NCBI RefSeq assembly: GCF_000143535.2 | Contig: NC_037323.1 | Coordinates: forward strand, 1,178,001-1,242,000 | DNA: 64,000 nt | Reading direction: 5' to 3' | DNA from: Botrytis cinerea B05.10 | Taxonomy: Eukaryota > Ascomycota > Leotiomycetes > Helotiales > Sclerotiniaceae | Shown here: piece by piece, positions 1 through 11,129 of the stretch | How positions within the stretch are numbered: the first letter of the stretch is position 1 | How the letters are laid out: every line of letters starts with the position of its first letter | The notes under the pieces: generated by a model | What the model saw: only the letters and a program-made list of their open reading frames with translations | Database searches by the model: none | What the model was told of the DNA's origin: nothing | Program-made: the position numbers and the translations under genes

Positions 1-1
1 A

Positions 2-950
2 AAGGGTTTCGATTGTAGAGATTGTGGTTATACGTGCCACAGCAAATGTGAGATGAAGGTCCCAGCTGAATGTCCAGGAGAGCAGACTAAAGACGAGAAG
101 AAGAAATTGAAAGCAGAACGTCAAGAAGCTGCCAATGCAGTTAAAGCCCCAGGTACAGGTCTTGCAGATAGTGTTGCGGAACTTCCAACCATGAGTCGAT
201 CTAATACTATGAATTCATTAAGTTCAGGTTATGCTGCTAGTGCACATAGATCCATCTCGGCAAAATCTCCAACCGAGGAAACACCTCCAGATGCGGCGGG
301 TGATCGAAGAAGAAGCATATCTTCGAGTCTCAAGCCCAGCGGACTTATAAAGAAGAACAGAGTTGTGGCTCCTCCGCCAACAGCATATGTTAGCGAATTA
401 CCAGGTAGTAGTGTGGCTGACGTATCGGCATCAAAAGAACCGAGAGGGAGAATGTTATATGCGTATGACGCTAATGGTGGCGAAGAAGTCACAGTTAGCG
501 AAGGCGAAGAAATTACAATCCTCGAACCAGATGGTTAGTGACCCCGCCATTCTTTCTCTAACAAATTACTAACCAATGCTAGATGGCGGCTGGACCAAAA
601 TCAAACATGGATCCAAGGAAGGTCTAGTCCCCACCGCCTACCTCGAAATTCTACCCCCTTCTTCCCCTCCAAACCCTACGACTAGACCAATCTCTATAAT
701 CTCCACCTCTGGTTCCTCCATATCCGCTGGTAAGAAGCAGGGCCCAGTTGTGGCACCAAAAAGAGGAGCCAAAAAGTTGAAATATGTAGAAGCACTTTAT
801 GAATACACGGCGCGGACTGATGCGGAACACAATATGGCTGAAGGCGAGCGCTTTGTGCTTATCAAGGATGATCCTGGAGACGGATGGATGGAAGTTGAGA
901 AGGGGGGGCACGTGAAGAGTGTACCGGCAAATTATGTACAGATTGTTTAG
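2..950 (+). CDS. BZZ1: BZZ1-like actin/endocytosis protein, 3' part (C1 + two SH3 domains)
   Basis: The reading frame is already open at the window edge, so the N-terminal F-BAR part lies outside. Two exons are seen, 2-533 and 583-950, separated by a 49 bp intron with GTTAGT donor, CTAAC branch sites and TAG acceptor; splicing joins codons cleanly (EPD-D-GGW). The first residues hold the second half of a C1 zinc domain (CRDCGYTCHSKC). A Ser/Pro-rich linker follows, then SH3-1 (core ALYAYDANG-like at about 448-640, with GGWTKIKHG and GLVPTAYLEIL) and SH3-2 at about 778-947 (ALYEYTA, GDGWMEVE, VPANYVQIV). F-BAR, C1, SH3, SH3 in this order is the Bzz1/syndapin-like architecture. These proteins act with WASP/Las17 at cortical actin patches. 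Identification rests on domain order and motifs. Confidence 0.85.
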
Positions 951-1972
951 ATCAATTGGGCGGGATGCGTTGCTTGAAATCTGCATGAGATAGCATAGAA
1001 TGGCATGGGATCGGTGTGAATTTCAAATGGCAGAGTGTAGACTGAGGACTGTGGATTATACGTCGTCAAGGTAGAGTGGAAGATGAAAAAGAATTCTGAA
1101 TTTGTGGAATAACAGGTGAATGCGGAGGTGGAAGCGAGCGTTATTGAATCCTATGAATTTTACCTACCTACTTAGAACCTAGTAAATACCTACTTGTAAA
1201 GAAATGCAGATAAATGAAACCTCAACCCCATTGGGGGTGCCGATATTTAGTATCACACATGTTGCGTTGCCAGGAGTATTGTAGTGCAATATGACAAGTT
1301 TGGGAGGCAAAATAAGTTTGCGCGCTAAAGATCACCTGTTCAAGATAGTGATAAGTGCTCATTGAATCAGGACAGGAGGAGTCAATTACGCGAGATCGAT
1401 TACGCGAATCTTCCTTGTCTTGAAAACTGCGATTGGGGGATTCAGAAATCGAAGAATAGTTGGATTTACAGTTGGAGGTGAGTTGTTGTGGGTATAGAAT
1501 TGCTGGAAGTAACTGCTGTTTTATATGGGAGTATGATCCGCTGATAGTCGTTCGGTTGTGTGAAGTGGATAGGGAGATCGAAGAGGAGAGTGTTTGTGTG
1601 GATATGTAGAGAGATGAAATTGGTGTGTGGAGCAGGTTGAGCTTATAGGAGAGGTTTAATTACGGTTGTGTTTTCGTGTTAATGTTTTTCTTGTCATCTG
1701 ATCAGTTGAAAAAGTTGAGATGGAAGAATATTTGAATTTGGTGAAAACGTTGTGCATATTACAGTGTAGTCACTGGGAACTCAAGTGAGTCAACAGATTG
1801 GCGCTGGCATAAATTTATCCAAATAAATTCTCGAATAGTCCGATGGTAATTCAGAATGAACATAAAAGCTATTATCTTCCATAAATCGAGGGAATATGCG
1901 AGGTGAAAAGAGTCCAACCCGGCATATACCTCCAAACCATCCTTCAGCTTCTGGAGCAAATGAAGAAACTAA
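951..1972. other. Intergenic, no gene seen
   Basis: This interval separates the stop of the BZZ1-like gene from the stop of the convergent small gene. I see no convincing open frame, tRNA or repeat. It probably holds the two 3' UTRs. Confidence 0.5.
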
Positions 1973-2414
1973 TTAGTCTTCCGTCGATGGCTCAGCATCT
2001 TCTTCCGGCTTAGATGGTCCCTCTTTTGAAGGTTCTCCCTCCGCATCGTTACTTGAATCTTGAAGGAACTTTTGGAATAATGTTGGTTAGTCTTTGAATA
2101 ACTGAAAGCATTGTCTCGTAAGAAGTCTCACCTTCATAAGAGCATCGTCGCTAGTACCCGGCCAGCTCTCAAGTTCATCCATACGCTTGGTCAACTCCTC
2201 CATAGTCTTCTTAGAGTCTGATTTCTCCATTTCTTCTAAACGCTTCTCCAGACCAGCTACCGTCTTCTTGAGATCTATAACCTGTGTTTCGAGTTTCTGC
2301 ACTCGCTCTTCTGGATTTTTGCCAGTCGTGACGTTGTCGATTGTTCGGAACTAATTGGGTAAGAATAATGTTCAATAATGTAATGGGGTGAATGCAGAGA
2401 TCTAGACGAACCAT
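1973..2414 (-). CDS. Small coiled-coil protein (105 aa), start codon isolated in exon 1
   Basis: Three exons on the minus strand: 2412-2414, 2132-2350 and 1973-2068. The introns (2351-2411 and 2069-2131) have GT/AG borders; intron 1 begins directly after the ATG, so exon 1 contributes only the initiator methionine. The total is divisible by three. The product has a short polar N-terminus (FRTIDNVTTGKNPEERVQ), then a heptad-rich coiled coil of about 45 residues (KLETQVIDLKKTVAGLEKRL and on), then an acidic Pro/Glu/Ser tail ending in STED. No signal peptide or membrane segment is present. I do not recognise the family; a small oligomerising adaptor is possible. Exon structure is well supported by frame and splice signals, function is unknown. 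Confidence 0.6.
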
Positions 2415-3775
2415 GATGATTGTTTTTGCCTGATATTTTTATCTGAAAGATGCTAGATGAGAGTGAAGAAGCCGTGGTAGAGTTAGATTGTACTAGTTTG
2501 GTGCACAGGTGGGCTAATTGCATATATAGCTAAATGGTAATATGAAGATGGCGTGGGGTTTCTCAAAGTTATACCAGAGCTAGAACCCGCGTGTCATGCA
2601 AAAGATTTGGAGGCTATTATCGGGCCCAAAATGAAGGCTTAGTGTTACCCAGATGCTCAGACGGAGGAAGTGGGTCATAAAATTCAAGTGGTCAATAATG
2701 CGGGGGTGGGAGTTGATCAAATTACGTGCTAATTCAGTGAAACATGCACTCTGTTCTCAAGAGAAATCAATCTTTGTGGAGCTAGAGCTATTGTCTACAT
2801 GCAGAGTTCCCCAGATTTGGCAAGCAAGATGATATGAATGTTCCTTCAGCTCCCCACCATCAAGTACAGAGTGATGTAGTCGCACAACATGAGCCAGTGC
2901 CAAGACATATGCTGTATCAGCTCAAGTGATGATAATACCCAAGTGGTTTCAATACCCAAGTGGTGCCGATGCATGAGTAACCAAATTGGTCAAATCGTTT
3001 TCGTCTTCGTACGCATTTCGGGGAATCTTCTAGGGAACTTCAACAGACTTACCAATTCTCAGCTCAATATCAATTTGAAAAGCAATCTAAAATTTTGCAA
3101 TGTGACGGTCTTTGCATGCTTCAGGCAGCCACCTCTATTTGAAGATCTTTTTGAATACGTGACTTAGTATTGACGGGATTGCATGCGCATGAAACCACCC
3201 GAATCAAAAACTCATCAATAACACTTCCCAGATATAAAATATCGATCACAAGTCTGCCTAGAGTACAGCGATATCTAAAGGGCGTATCGATTGTAAGCTA
3301 TGTAATATATTAATCTCGAATACAAAATTTGAAGCATTGATCAATCATTGGACTTTAAGTAGGGCGTTCGGTTTTGGTGTGCGTGTAATTCGTTCGCGCA
3401 AGATGTGGATAAGTCTGCATATTTGTCTCAATATGATAATACCTAAATATTCCAAGTTCGAGAACACTTGTGGCGCATCATGCTACCAGCTGGTCTGAAA
3501 CATACTTACAGGAATCGCAACTTTGAATGCAGATCACGACATTGATAACACCTTGTGTAAAATTTTCATTCGGAATTAGACATGAAAGCGAGATCAAATT
3601 TGTTACCATGAACTTTGACCAAGCCTGAAATCATAATACACAGGCCCCAAGCTGTGATTTCTTATATTGGAAATATTTCCAGTCAAGTTATTGATACTAT
3701 GCAATCCACTCTACTTTTTTTCCATCCTTCTCACTCTTGATTCATTCGTATCATAATTTCAACTGAGATAGCAAT
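2415..3775. other. Intergenic, AT-rich, no gene seen
   Basis: This interval lies between two divergent genes, so both promoters should lie here. A CT-rich stretch just before the ATG at 3776 (about 3710-3745) fits a fungal core promoter. Short open frames lack codon bias and domain signals. Confidence 0.4.
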
Positions 3776-5945
3776 ATGGCAGCAGCACCACGTGAAGGAG
3801 CAGCATGGTTCTTGAAATCGAGTCTCAAGAGTCCGGGTTATGACGGCTCAAAAGCAGAAGACTTCTATTCGTGGATGCTTCTCGAAGTTGTCTACAACCA
3901 GAGCGAAGATGAGGCTTATGCCTGGCCCCCACCATTATGGTGTCCGGGCCATCCAAGAACTGGACAGCAGGTTTTTCCTGGTGATGCTTTCAGTACCGGA
4001 TACGGTCGCTATGAGTATATGTCTGTTATGTATGGCCCAAGTGCCGAGGACGTTAAGCGTACATATCGCGTCAAAAGCAGTATTAGTCGTGGCCAGCTAA
4101 GCCGCCAAACAGGTCTGTCACCAGTTCATGAACTTTTCTTCCTTCCAAATCTAGCCCTTTCACCCGACCTGGAAATTCTAATCGCCCTTTGAAATATTCC
4201 CTCCATAGTCATTACTGACCTCTATCGATTATCTTATAGGCTCTTCTGCTGTTTGCTACATCGCAGTTCCGTTACCAACTGCACAGGAGCGTTTCATTTG
4301 GATTGATCTGACGTACCCTGTCAGGGCATTCATGATACCAGCCGCTTTCACTGCTCATACCAAATATCAGGGGCACGCAATTTTTTCCAGACTCGATATC
4401 CGTGGCAGGAAGGGTTTGCCAACACGATATGTGGTAAAAGGTGTTGCTCCTAGTGAACTCGCAGCTGGCAAGAAAATTGTTGATGATTGGAACGCCAGGA
4501 GCCCCCACAACTGGAGGTGGAGAAAAGAGGCACGAAAAATATCCGATGTATACGAGCGGCTAAAGAACCGACTCGACGAGATCGGTACCGAAGGCCCGGC
4601 AATACAAGAGCCTGGGCTCAAGCCAGACTATCTCAAAACTCTTGGAAAGCCACCAATAAAATATGCCAAGACCAGCTACTGTAAAGACCCGCAAGGAGAT
4701 GAAACATTCGGTTTGATGATGCGGCCTCAATGGACTCTTCGAATAGACGTTTTCACATTGGCATGTCAGCTCTGGATTCCATATTCCCAACGTACAGACG
4801 AGTACAAAGATGTATATGCTTGCTTTACCTTGTTTGAGAGAAGTGCTGTCAAAGCATCCAAGGTTATCGCGGATTTAGATATGGCTCAAGCTATTGATCT
4901 AGCTGCAGCACAGTCAAAAGAGCTAGGCGTCAGACTACAATACGAGAAGGATGAACCAGATGATAAATTTATCAAAGATCTATTCGCTGGCTTTGTCGCA
5001 GTGGGACTTGGCCTGATTCCTGTCGTTGGGCCTCTAGTTGCATTCGCTTGGAGTGTCACATATGAGGTATTATCAGATACGGAAAAGTTCACAAAAGCCG
5101 CAGGAATTGGTGGCAAAACACCTGCCTTTACACAAGCTGTTGTAGATTCTCGTGAGGCCTTGCTACCTATGATAAAAAAAGCCGCTTCTAGTGTATTTAA
5201 GATGCATGCGGAGCAAGGATCTACAAGCAGTATTCGTGTCGATCCTAGTGAGAATACTGCCGATGGAAGCCCCCAACAGGAACAAGAAAGTGGCGGAGAT
5301 TCAGCCGGCGGAGATGGGGACGAGAAACCAATAGAGCAGGAGTCCGAGGAAGGCGGAGAAAGCAATGAAACCCCAGACAATGAGCAGCCAGACAATACTG
5401 AGGATTCTGCAAAGCCTGACGATGCCGAAGACGTTGATCAGTCAAATGACTCCGGGGGTGTTGAAAAGCTTGATGAAACCGAAGATATTGAGCAGCCAGA
5501 AAACACTGAGGATTCTGCAAAGCCTGACGATGCCGAAGACGTTGATCAGTCAAATGATTCCGGGGATATTCAAAACACAGGGAATGCTGAGGATAACGAG
5601 AAACCAGATGCTGAGGATATTGAAAAGTCAGATAACGAAGAGCAATTAGATAGTGAAGAAAAGCCAGATAGCGACGAAAACCAAGAACCTGAGAGCAAAG
5701 ATAGTGCAGCAAAGCCAGACGATGCTGAAGACCAGCCGGATGAAGAAACCCCGGAGGAAGGAGAGAATTCTGAGAATGGCGGAGATGAGACTGGTGAGTC
5801 TCAAGCAGAAACCACCAAGGATGGCAAAAAGAGTGATGAAACAACGAAGGATGGTATGTCCGATGAAAAGGAAGATACAGATTCATTCAGGTTCATTATT
5901 GAAGCTGGAGAGGCAGAGGTCTACGGCCCAGGGGCTTCCGGTTGA
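3776..5945 (+). CDS. Unknown 680-aa protein with glycine-rich hydrophobic segment and acidic repeat tail
   Basis: Two exons, 3776-4112 and 4240-5945, with a 127 bp intron (GTCTGT donor, ATAG acceptor) that keeps frame (QTG-SSAVCY). There is no signal peptide. Residues 1-350 form an aromatic-rich globular region (DFYSWMLLEVVYNQ, WPPPLWCPGHPRTG). Residues about 360-389 form one hydrophobic, glycine/proline-punctuated stretch (GFVAVGLGLIPVVGPLVAF) that could insert in a membrane or pack as a helical hairpin. From about residue 444 the chain becomes strongly acidic (Glu/Asp/Asn/Pro), including a 37-residue unit present twice. The final 25 residues turn hydrophobic again (FRFIIEAGEAEVYGP). I do not recognise the family. 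The hydrophobic segment resembles those of membrane-active proteins, but this is a weak inference. The gene model is solid. Confidence 0.7.
5391..5569 (+). repeat. 111-bp direct repeat inside the acidic tail
   Basis: Two near-identical coding units, starting near 5391 and 5502, differ by a few bases (for example GACTCC versus GATTCC). They encode the acidic motif TEDSAKPDDAEDVDQSNDSG twice. The spacing is a multiple of three, so copy number could change without breaking frame. Confidence 0.8.
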
Positions 5946-7010
5946 TTGAATATGAGGGGGATTTTCATTGACTGATATTTTTGATTTGGACTGCAAGGAT
6001 TTGTGTTTTCTAACGAATTTAAATACATTCGCAATTATTCTTGTTCAGCGAACGAGCCCTATGATATATGTGTCCAGACTAATCAACTTTGGATAGAGTA
6101 TAGAAGTCATCTACAGATTTATTCTTATACCTAAGACGCTACGTGAGTACGTAGTACTATATAAGTAGTAGCGAGAGAGTTCAAGGGCATAGTCTACAAC
6201 ATCGAAATTTGGCCGAGTTTCAAATCATATGAGATGACCAAAGCTTAACCAAGCTGATCATACATTATGTAGTGATTTTTATTGACCAAAGCTCAGATCT
6301 TATACTTAAAGACCATATGAATGAATGTTATATGGTCGAAAATATCAAAAAGGTGCCGCGAGAAGGGGAATTAGTTCACAATCACGTGATATCAAATAAC
6401 ACAGTTAGCGCCTGGCACACCGATACAGGGATCCTCAGGATTGATTATACCTTGAGGTATCCATCGATTTATCGAGGGCGTTGATCTCTTGGTAGTGCGT
6501 GCTTATGTTAGGACTGCTCCTTTTTTTTTTACATCAGGTAGTTCAACTCTCTAGCCGTATAACAATGTAATAAGATAAGTATCTACAACGCAAAGCTATT
6601 CTGATTTGTTTCTTTAATCCGATTTTTATGATTGAATTGGTCTGACTTTAGAAAATACTTAGAATAGGTAGGTATCTGGGTGATCCGCATATGCGCAGCA
6701 ATCAGATAGCCGCCATGTGTTCTGGCCATAGCTAGTGAAATGTAGGTAGAACGCTAGTAAAGAGATTGCCTGATCATCAAAAATGACAATCATTACTACA
6801 GAGATACCTAGCGGTACAGCTTATATTAAATAGCAGATTGAGTGCCACATGCATTTCCCCGTTTAATCCATCATTAAATTTCACTTTACTACAATCATCT
6901 AAAGAAGTCATTACAAGTTTTTCAATTTCAGCATGAACCTCTGCATTTCTTCTCAGCAGGTTGATCAATTCAGAACTTTAATTACCATAATTACATGTTC
7001 ATATGCGAGT
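5946..7010. other. Intergenic, AT-rich, mostly featureless
   Basis: It contains a short palindromic patch around 6130-6155 (ACTACGTA-type) and a T-run near 6522. The only coding-like part is the minus-strand stretch at 6777-6976, listed separately. Confidence 0.4.
6777..6976 (-). pseudogene. Possible coding relic, helical fragment
   Basis: A 66-codon open stretch reads SSELINLLRRNAEVHAEIEK and continues, with coding-like composition and amphipathic helix character. It has no convincing ATG or upstream exon, and an in-frame stop lies directly upstream. It may be a remnant of a larger gene or a chance open frame. Confidence 0.2.
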
Positions 7011-7159
7011 AGGAGTACTTATCAAAGGCATCCCGAAGTAAAACGAAACTCATCGCTAGGAGCTACCCCCGAACCCTAGAAGCATTCTCTAAACCCCAAT
7101 CTAAAGGCAGAGAAAGACACAGAGACAACTTAAGAGACAGTATCAAGCATGTTACGGAG

Positions 7160-7576
7160 ATGAGAAAGGCTAAGCTCGGAGACCTAGAAGGTTCCCTCGA
7201 ACTCCCATCCACAATAAGATACGCAGACGCTTCTAGTAACGAGTACGCAGTAAAAACAAGACCCAAAATCGCAGACCTGAACAGAGAAGACATGAAAGTC
7301 CTAAGTGCATATTTAGAAGATGACAACAAGGAAACGATGAGGATTGACGAGGAGCTCAGACGAAGCTTCAATGAAGTAATGCTCAAATCCTTACAGATAG
7401 AATCGACCTTGAAACGGAAGGTTTGGACTACAAAGGAGCTGTTGAATTCGAGGGGTAAGTCGAAGATGAGCTCTGATGATCTCCATGATGATTTGACAAG
7501 ATATAAACAACAGCTTGTTACTACTCAGAAAAATCTTGAGAAAGTCAGAGATCTTAAATGTACTATAGCCCCCTGA
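7160..7576 (+). CDS. Hypothetical charged coiled-coil protein, possibly 5'-incomplete
   Basis: The frame is open from about 7011 with a first ATG at 7160, giving 138 residues from that ATG. The product is rich in Lys/Glu/Asp/Arg and predicted helical, with a probable coiled coil near the C-terminus (LTRYKQQLVTTQKNLEKVRD). No signal peptide, membrane segment or known domain was recognised. The open frame upstream of the ATG suggests a missing 5' exon. It lies 400 bp from a RIP-degraded transposon and may itself be a truncated gene. Confidence 0.35.
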   Translation: MRKAKLGDLEGSLELPSTIRYADASSNEYAVKTRPKIADLNREDMKVLSAYLEDDNKETMRIDEELRRSFNEVMLKSLQIESTLKRKVWTTKELLNSRGKSKMSSDDLHDDLTRYKQQLVTTQKNLEKVRDLKCTIAP

Positions 7577-7973
7577 AATGCTCAAGGGCTGCAAAAGCTA
7601 CTACTGTAATGGTTTTTGTATTTAGTTAGATTGCTATAGCGTTTGCTTTGTAGATTGATTTTATGATTTCATTTATTTTTCAAACAAAACTGCTTGTATT
7701 TTCTTAGCTTGGTTAATTGTTTTTATGATTGGATTTACTCGTAATGACTCAACTCATGTATCGGCTTAAGGACCTTAGGCTCGGAATGTTATACAGTAAA
7801 AAGACAAATCATGTCTGTGTCTATTTCTCAAGACGTGCGCTATTATGAAACAAATCTATAGTTTTAGAATTATAAGAGTTTTCTTTGTTAGTCTACGAAG
7901 TCCTTATTAATATTTTACTTTCTTTAATCATTTCTCTCTAAAAATACTATTTAATAATATAGAAAAGACTATA

Positions 7974-8021
7974 ACGTAACTTGACTAGAAGTGGGTCATA
8001 TCATGATATAGGTCAAAATCA
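7974..8021 (+). repeat. Left terminal inverted repeat of the Fot1-like element
   Basis: It matches the reverse complement of 9781-9828 over the first 26 bases exactly, then with transitions (A/G) consistent with RIP decay. Confidence 0.85.
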
Positions 8022-8049
8022 CCCCCTCATTTCTTTATTTTACACGTTT

Positions 8050-9772
8050 CTTTAATACACAATAAATCGAAAGTCATTAAATTGTAGTGAATCGGAAGAT
8101 AATATTCAAAAGGCTATAGAAAGTCTAAAAAATAAAGAATTTATCTCAATTCGAAATACTGCTATTCATTTTAAGATTCCGAAGTCAACCTTGATAAATC
8201 GAATGGCTGGATGACAATCACGTTCTCAATCTCACGAATCCTTTTAAAAACTTTCCAACGTGGAAGAGAAGACTCTAGTACGATGGATCTCACGATTGAC
8301 AGCTATTGGATATCCTGCAACTCCTGGATTGTTGAAAGAAATGACCCAAGAAATTCTAAATCAACGCGTTATTTTCGCATTATTATCTACCCCTCTATTT
8401 TTTCAGTTAAATTATATAGATCAATGATGGATTTATAGGTTTTTAGATTGATATTCTAAACTTAAAGGAACCTATTTTTATAAATTGAAATCTGCAAGGT
8501 ATAAAGAAACTACATTTGAAATAATTTCAGCATGGTTTTCAATATTTCAAGCATGAATCGAAAAACGACATTATGAATTCAAGAATATATATAATATGGA
8601 TGAGATAGGATATGTAATTGGAGAAATAGAATCAATATGTATAATTATAGATTCTACTCTCAAATCGAATTGGAAGGTTATAGTAGGAAGGCAAGAGTGG
8701 ATAATTGTATTAGAATGTGTAAATATAAATAAAGGCTTTTTGCTCCTTATAATTATTTTCAAAACTCAGAATACCAATATTGCATGGATTTCAACTAATA
8801 TTCCTCTAAATTGGTATTTCTCAACAAGTAATAGTGAATGGATTTCTAATAGTTATGGCTTTAAATGGATATGTAAGGTTTTTGAATCAGAATCTTGAAA
8901 AATATTAGAAAATTAGTTTCGATTATTGATTATGGATAGTCATTTTAGTTATATTATAAAAAGTTTGATTGCTTTTTGTATTAAAAAGGAGATTAATCTT
9001 TTTATTCTATTACCTTATTGTTTGTATTTACTTCAGCTATTGGATATTGAAGTGTATGAACCAATAAAGCAATATTATACCCAAAAGATTAATCGATATT
9101 CTCGAGCAGGAATATAACGAATATAACGATCTGATTAGGTACAGCTTTTTCAAAAGATAAGAGAAAAAGGTTTTAATTATCAAAATATCAAAAGCAAATA
9201 GAAAGGAATAGATTTGAATTTATTTAGTTCTTGTTAAGTTCTAAATAATTTTCCAACCCCGCTTTTACCACCACCTTCTATTTCAAATACATCAGCAAAT
9301 CCAGAAGATCTAGATCTCTCTTTGCTTAATAATTTTCCCCCGAATGATATTGAACTGTGATAAGCAAATAAAATATTCAATTCAACTTTATCTGTTAATA
9401 ATCTGTTTATTTCTCCAGTACAGAGATATACAAAGCAAATAACTCATTAAATTGAAAGCTTAAATGTTGAAAATGCTATTTTTCGAAAGGAATTTCAAGA
9501 ATATAAAGAGTTATTTGAAACACAAAAGAAATGAAAAAGTGAAAAGAAAATAAAATTAAAAGGTGAATTTATATTTAGTACTAAAAAAGTATTGAAAATT
9601 ATTGAAGAGGTTGAACAAACACTCTTATCAAAACGATGACGTGGTAGACCATTCAAGTGTCAAATTGATTAGGTAAAAGGAGAGATGGAAGAGGAAAAGG
9701 ATAGTGATAGTTCAGTTGGATTAATGATAGTTATAGATCACCCTGTAACATGTAGGACAAGGTCAAATAGGA
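8050..9772 (+). pseudogene. Fot1/pogo transposase remnant (DDE superfamily)
   Basis: Frame 1 carries the transposase throughout, interrupted by more than ten stops but with little sign of frameshift. Recognisable parts in order are an N-terminal helix-turn-helix (IRNTAIHFKIPKSTLINRM), a CENP-B-type linker (LSNVEEKTLVRWISRLTAIG), the first catalytic Asp in IYNMDEIGY, WYFSTSNSEW, the second Asp in LLIMDSH, and the third in LQLLDIEVYEPIK. A basic C-terminal region ends in RGRPFK. Many stops are TGA or TAA where relatives carry Trp or Gln, as expected of RIP. It is non-functional as it stands. Confidence 0.8.
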
Positions 9773-9780
9773 AAATATGA

Positions 9781-9828
9781 TTTTTGTGACCCATATCATG
9801 ACATGACCCACTTCTAGTCAAGTTACGT
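9781..9828 (-). repeat. Right terminal inverted repeat of the Fot1-like element
   Basis: Partner of 7974-8021; followed directly by the TA duplication at 9829-9830. Confidence 0.85.
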
Positions 9829-9830
9829 TA

Positions 9831-10483
9831 ATGATTTAATGCAATTTATTATCGAACGGATAATATTAGGCCATTCATATATAAATTTTATATAGAAAAG
9901 CTAGTATACTACAATCCGATATAGTGAAAGAAATCTATATTTTCTTTTTCTTTTCTATTGATATATCACCAAGGCGCGACTTGTATTTAACTTCGAAATT
10001 GTTCTCAAAATGCAAATATCATATCCTCGTCAATATATTATTATAATCTTTACAATCACTTTAGTGACTTCAGCTGTAAAACCTTTCAATATGATTTAGC
10101 TAATCAAGAAAAAGTCTTATTATAACAGAGTATTTCTACTATCTTACTTTGACGGAAACCCGGCTTTCCTTCCACCATTAGTGTACAAGGCATTAGTGGG
10201 AAAATATGGTTTCTTTTTTTCTGCCTAGCCTATTAGGCTAGTTCATTCATTTATGTATATATAGCGTAGATATTTCCACATAAAAGTGCTCTTCACTCGT
10301 AGATTCCAAGTCATACGAATCGAGGTCTTATACACTATTTTTAATCACATTTACTACTAGAGACAAAACATACCCAAAAACAATCTCTATCATTTCTTTA
10401 AATTCAAATCTAAAAATAATCTTAACAATGAAATAGGCCATAACAAATAAAAGCTCTCGAAAAGTACTCCTCAAATAAATGAC
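9831..10483. other. AT-rich intergenic stretch
   Basis: No gene seen. A short perfect hairpin (CTAGCCTATTAGGCTAG) lies near 10226-10242. The 3' UTR of the RNase-like gene probably lies at the right end. Confidence 0.4.
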
Positions 10484-11129
10484 TTAGGTGCATGCCTTGA
10501 AAGCGTTCGAGACTCCGTCTACATGGTACATAGTTCCTTGATAGTTATAATCCTCATCGAGAACCATACGATATTTTCCCGGTTCTTTTCCTTCTATCAT
10601 CATACAATAACATATTAGCATTTTCTTCTTTGTTTTATTTTGTTTTTTCCACCCCTCTGGGCTGAAAAGACGCAGGAATATACTTACTTTGATAAACAGG
10701 AACCGTCAAGGGATATTCGTACAGTTCTTTTGGTGTGCCAAAGATCTTAGGTTTGTCCAAGTTATAGTATCTTTTGGGATATGCTCCTTTTTTTAAATGC
10801 TCCTCATTCTTTGTAGCTTGGATATCAGCGCGGGTGAATTTCACGCCACCACAATCAACATCTTTGATTGTTTTACCTCCCCGAACTAGTTAATTGGCGA
10901 AGAAATTAGTCAATTTTTTTCAATGAGTCTACTTTGAAAAGGAACAGGAGAGCATTGGGGATGTTTGAAATAAAAACCTCAAACAATTACGAGGCGTAAA
11001 GAGGAGAAGATTTAGAAAATCGGAATCGTCCTTACCTTCAAGAGAGGAGTTCTCTTCTGTAAGAGTGGGAGCAGCAGAGATACTGGCGACGAGGGCCAAG
11101 ATGATGGCGGACTTGAAGTCGAAAAGCAT
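10484..11129 (-). CDS. Secreted RNase T1/N1-fold protein with substituted catalytic histidine
   Basis: Three exons: 11036-11129, 10688-10885 and 10484-10593, all with GT-AG introns and consistent phase, giving 133 residues. Residues 1-20 are a signal peptide (hydrophobic AIILALVASISAAP). The mature protein follows the RNase T1 pattern: DCGG near the start (C43), the YP-x-x-Y strand (Y67 P68 K69 R70 Y71), YEYP (E88), KYRMVL (R106), and MYHVDG plus a C-terminal KACT (H121, C132). Aligned by eye with RNase T1, E88, R106 and H121 correspond to Glu58, Arg77 and His92, while K69 sits where His40 is expected. C43 and C132 probably form the long-range disulfide. Fungal RNase-like secreted proteins are often effectors or ribonucleases. 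Whether this one cuts RNA is uncertain because of the changed position. Confidence 0.8.

Larger units (their letters stand above)
7974..9828 (+). mobile_element. Fot1/pogo-type DNA transposon, RIP-degraded, with TA target duplication
   Basis: A complete element of 1855 bp is bounded by inverted repeats of roughly 45-50 bp (outer ends ACGTAACTTGACTAGAAG) and flanked by TA dinucleotides at 7972-7973 and 9829-9830, the expected Tc1/mariner target duplication. It encodes a recognisable but broken transposase. Size, TIR and TA duplication match the Fot1 family; Botrytis Flipper is a similar known element, but identity cannot be tested here. AT-richness and stop codons at former CAA/CAG/TGG sites indicate RIP. 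Confidence 0.85.

Noticed and set aside
5245..5886. 213-codon minus-strand frame opposite the acidic tail
   Set aside because: It is the mirror image of a repetitive acidic coding region and has His/Leu/Arg/Gln-rich low-complexity composition.
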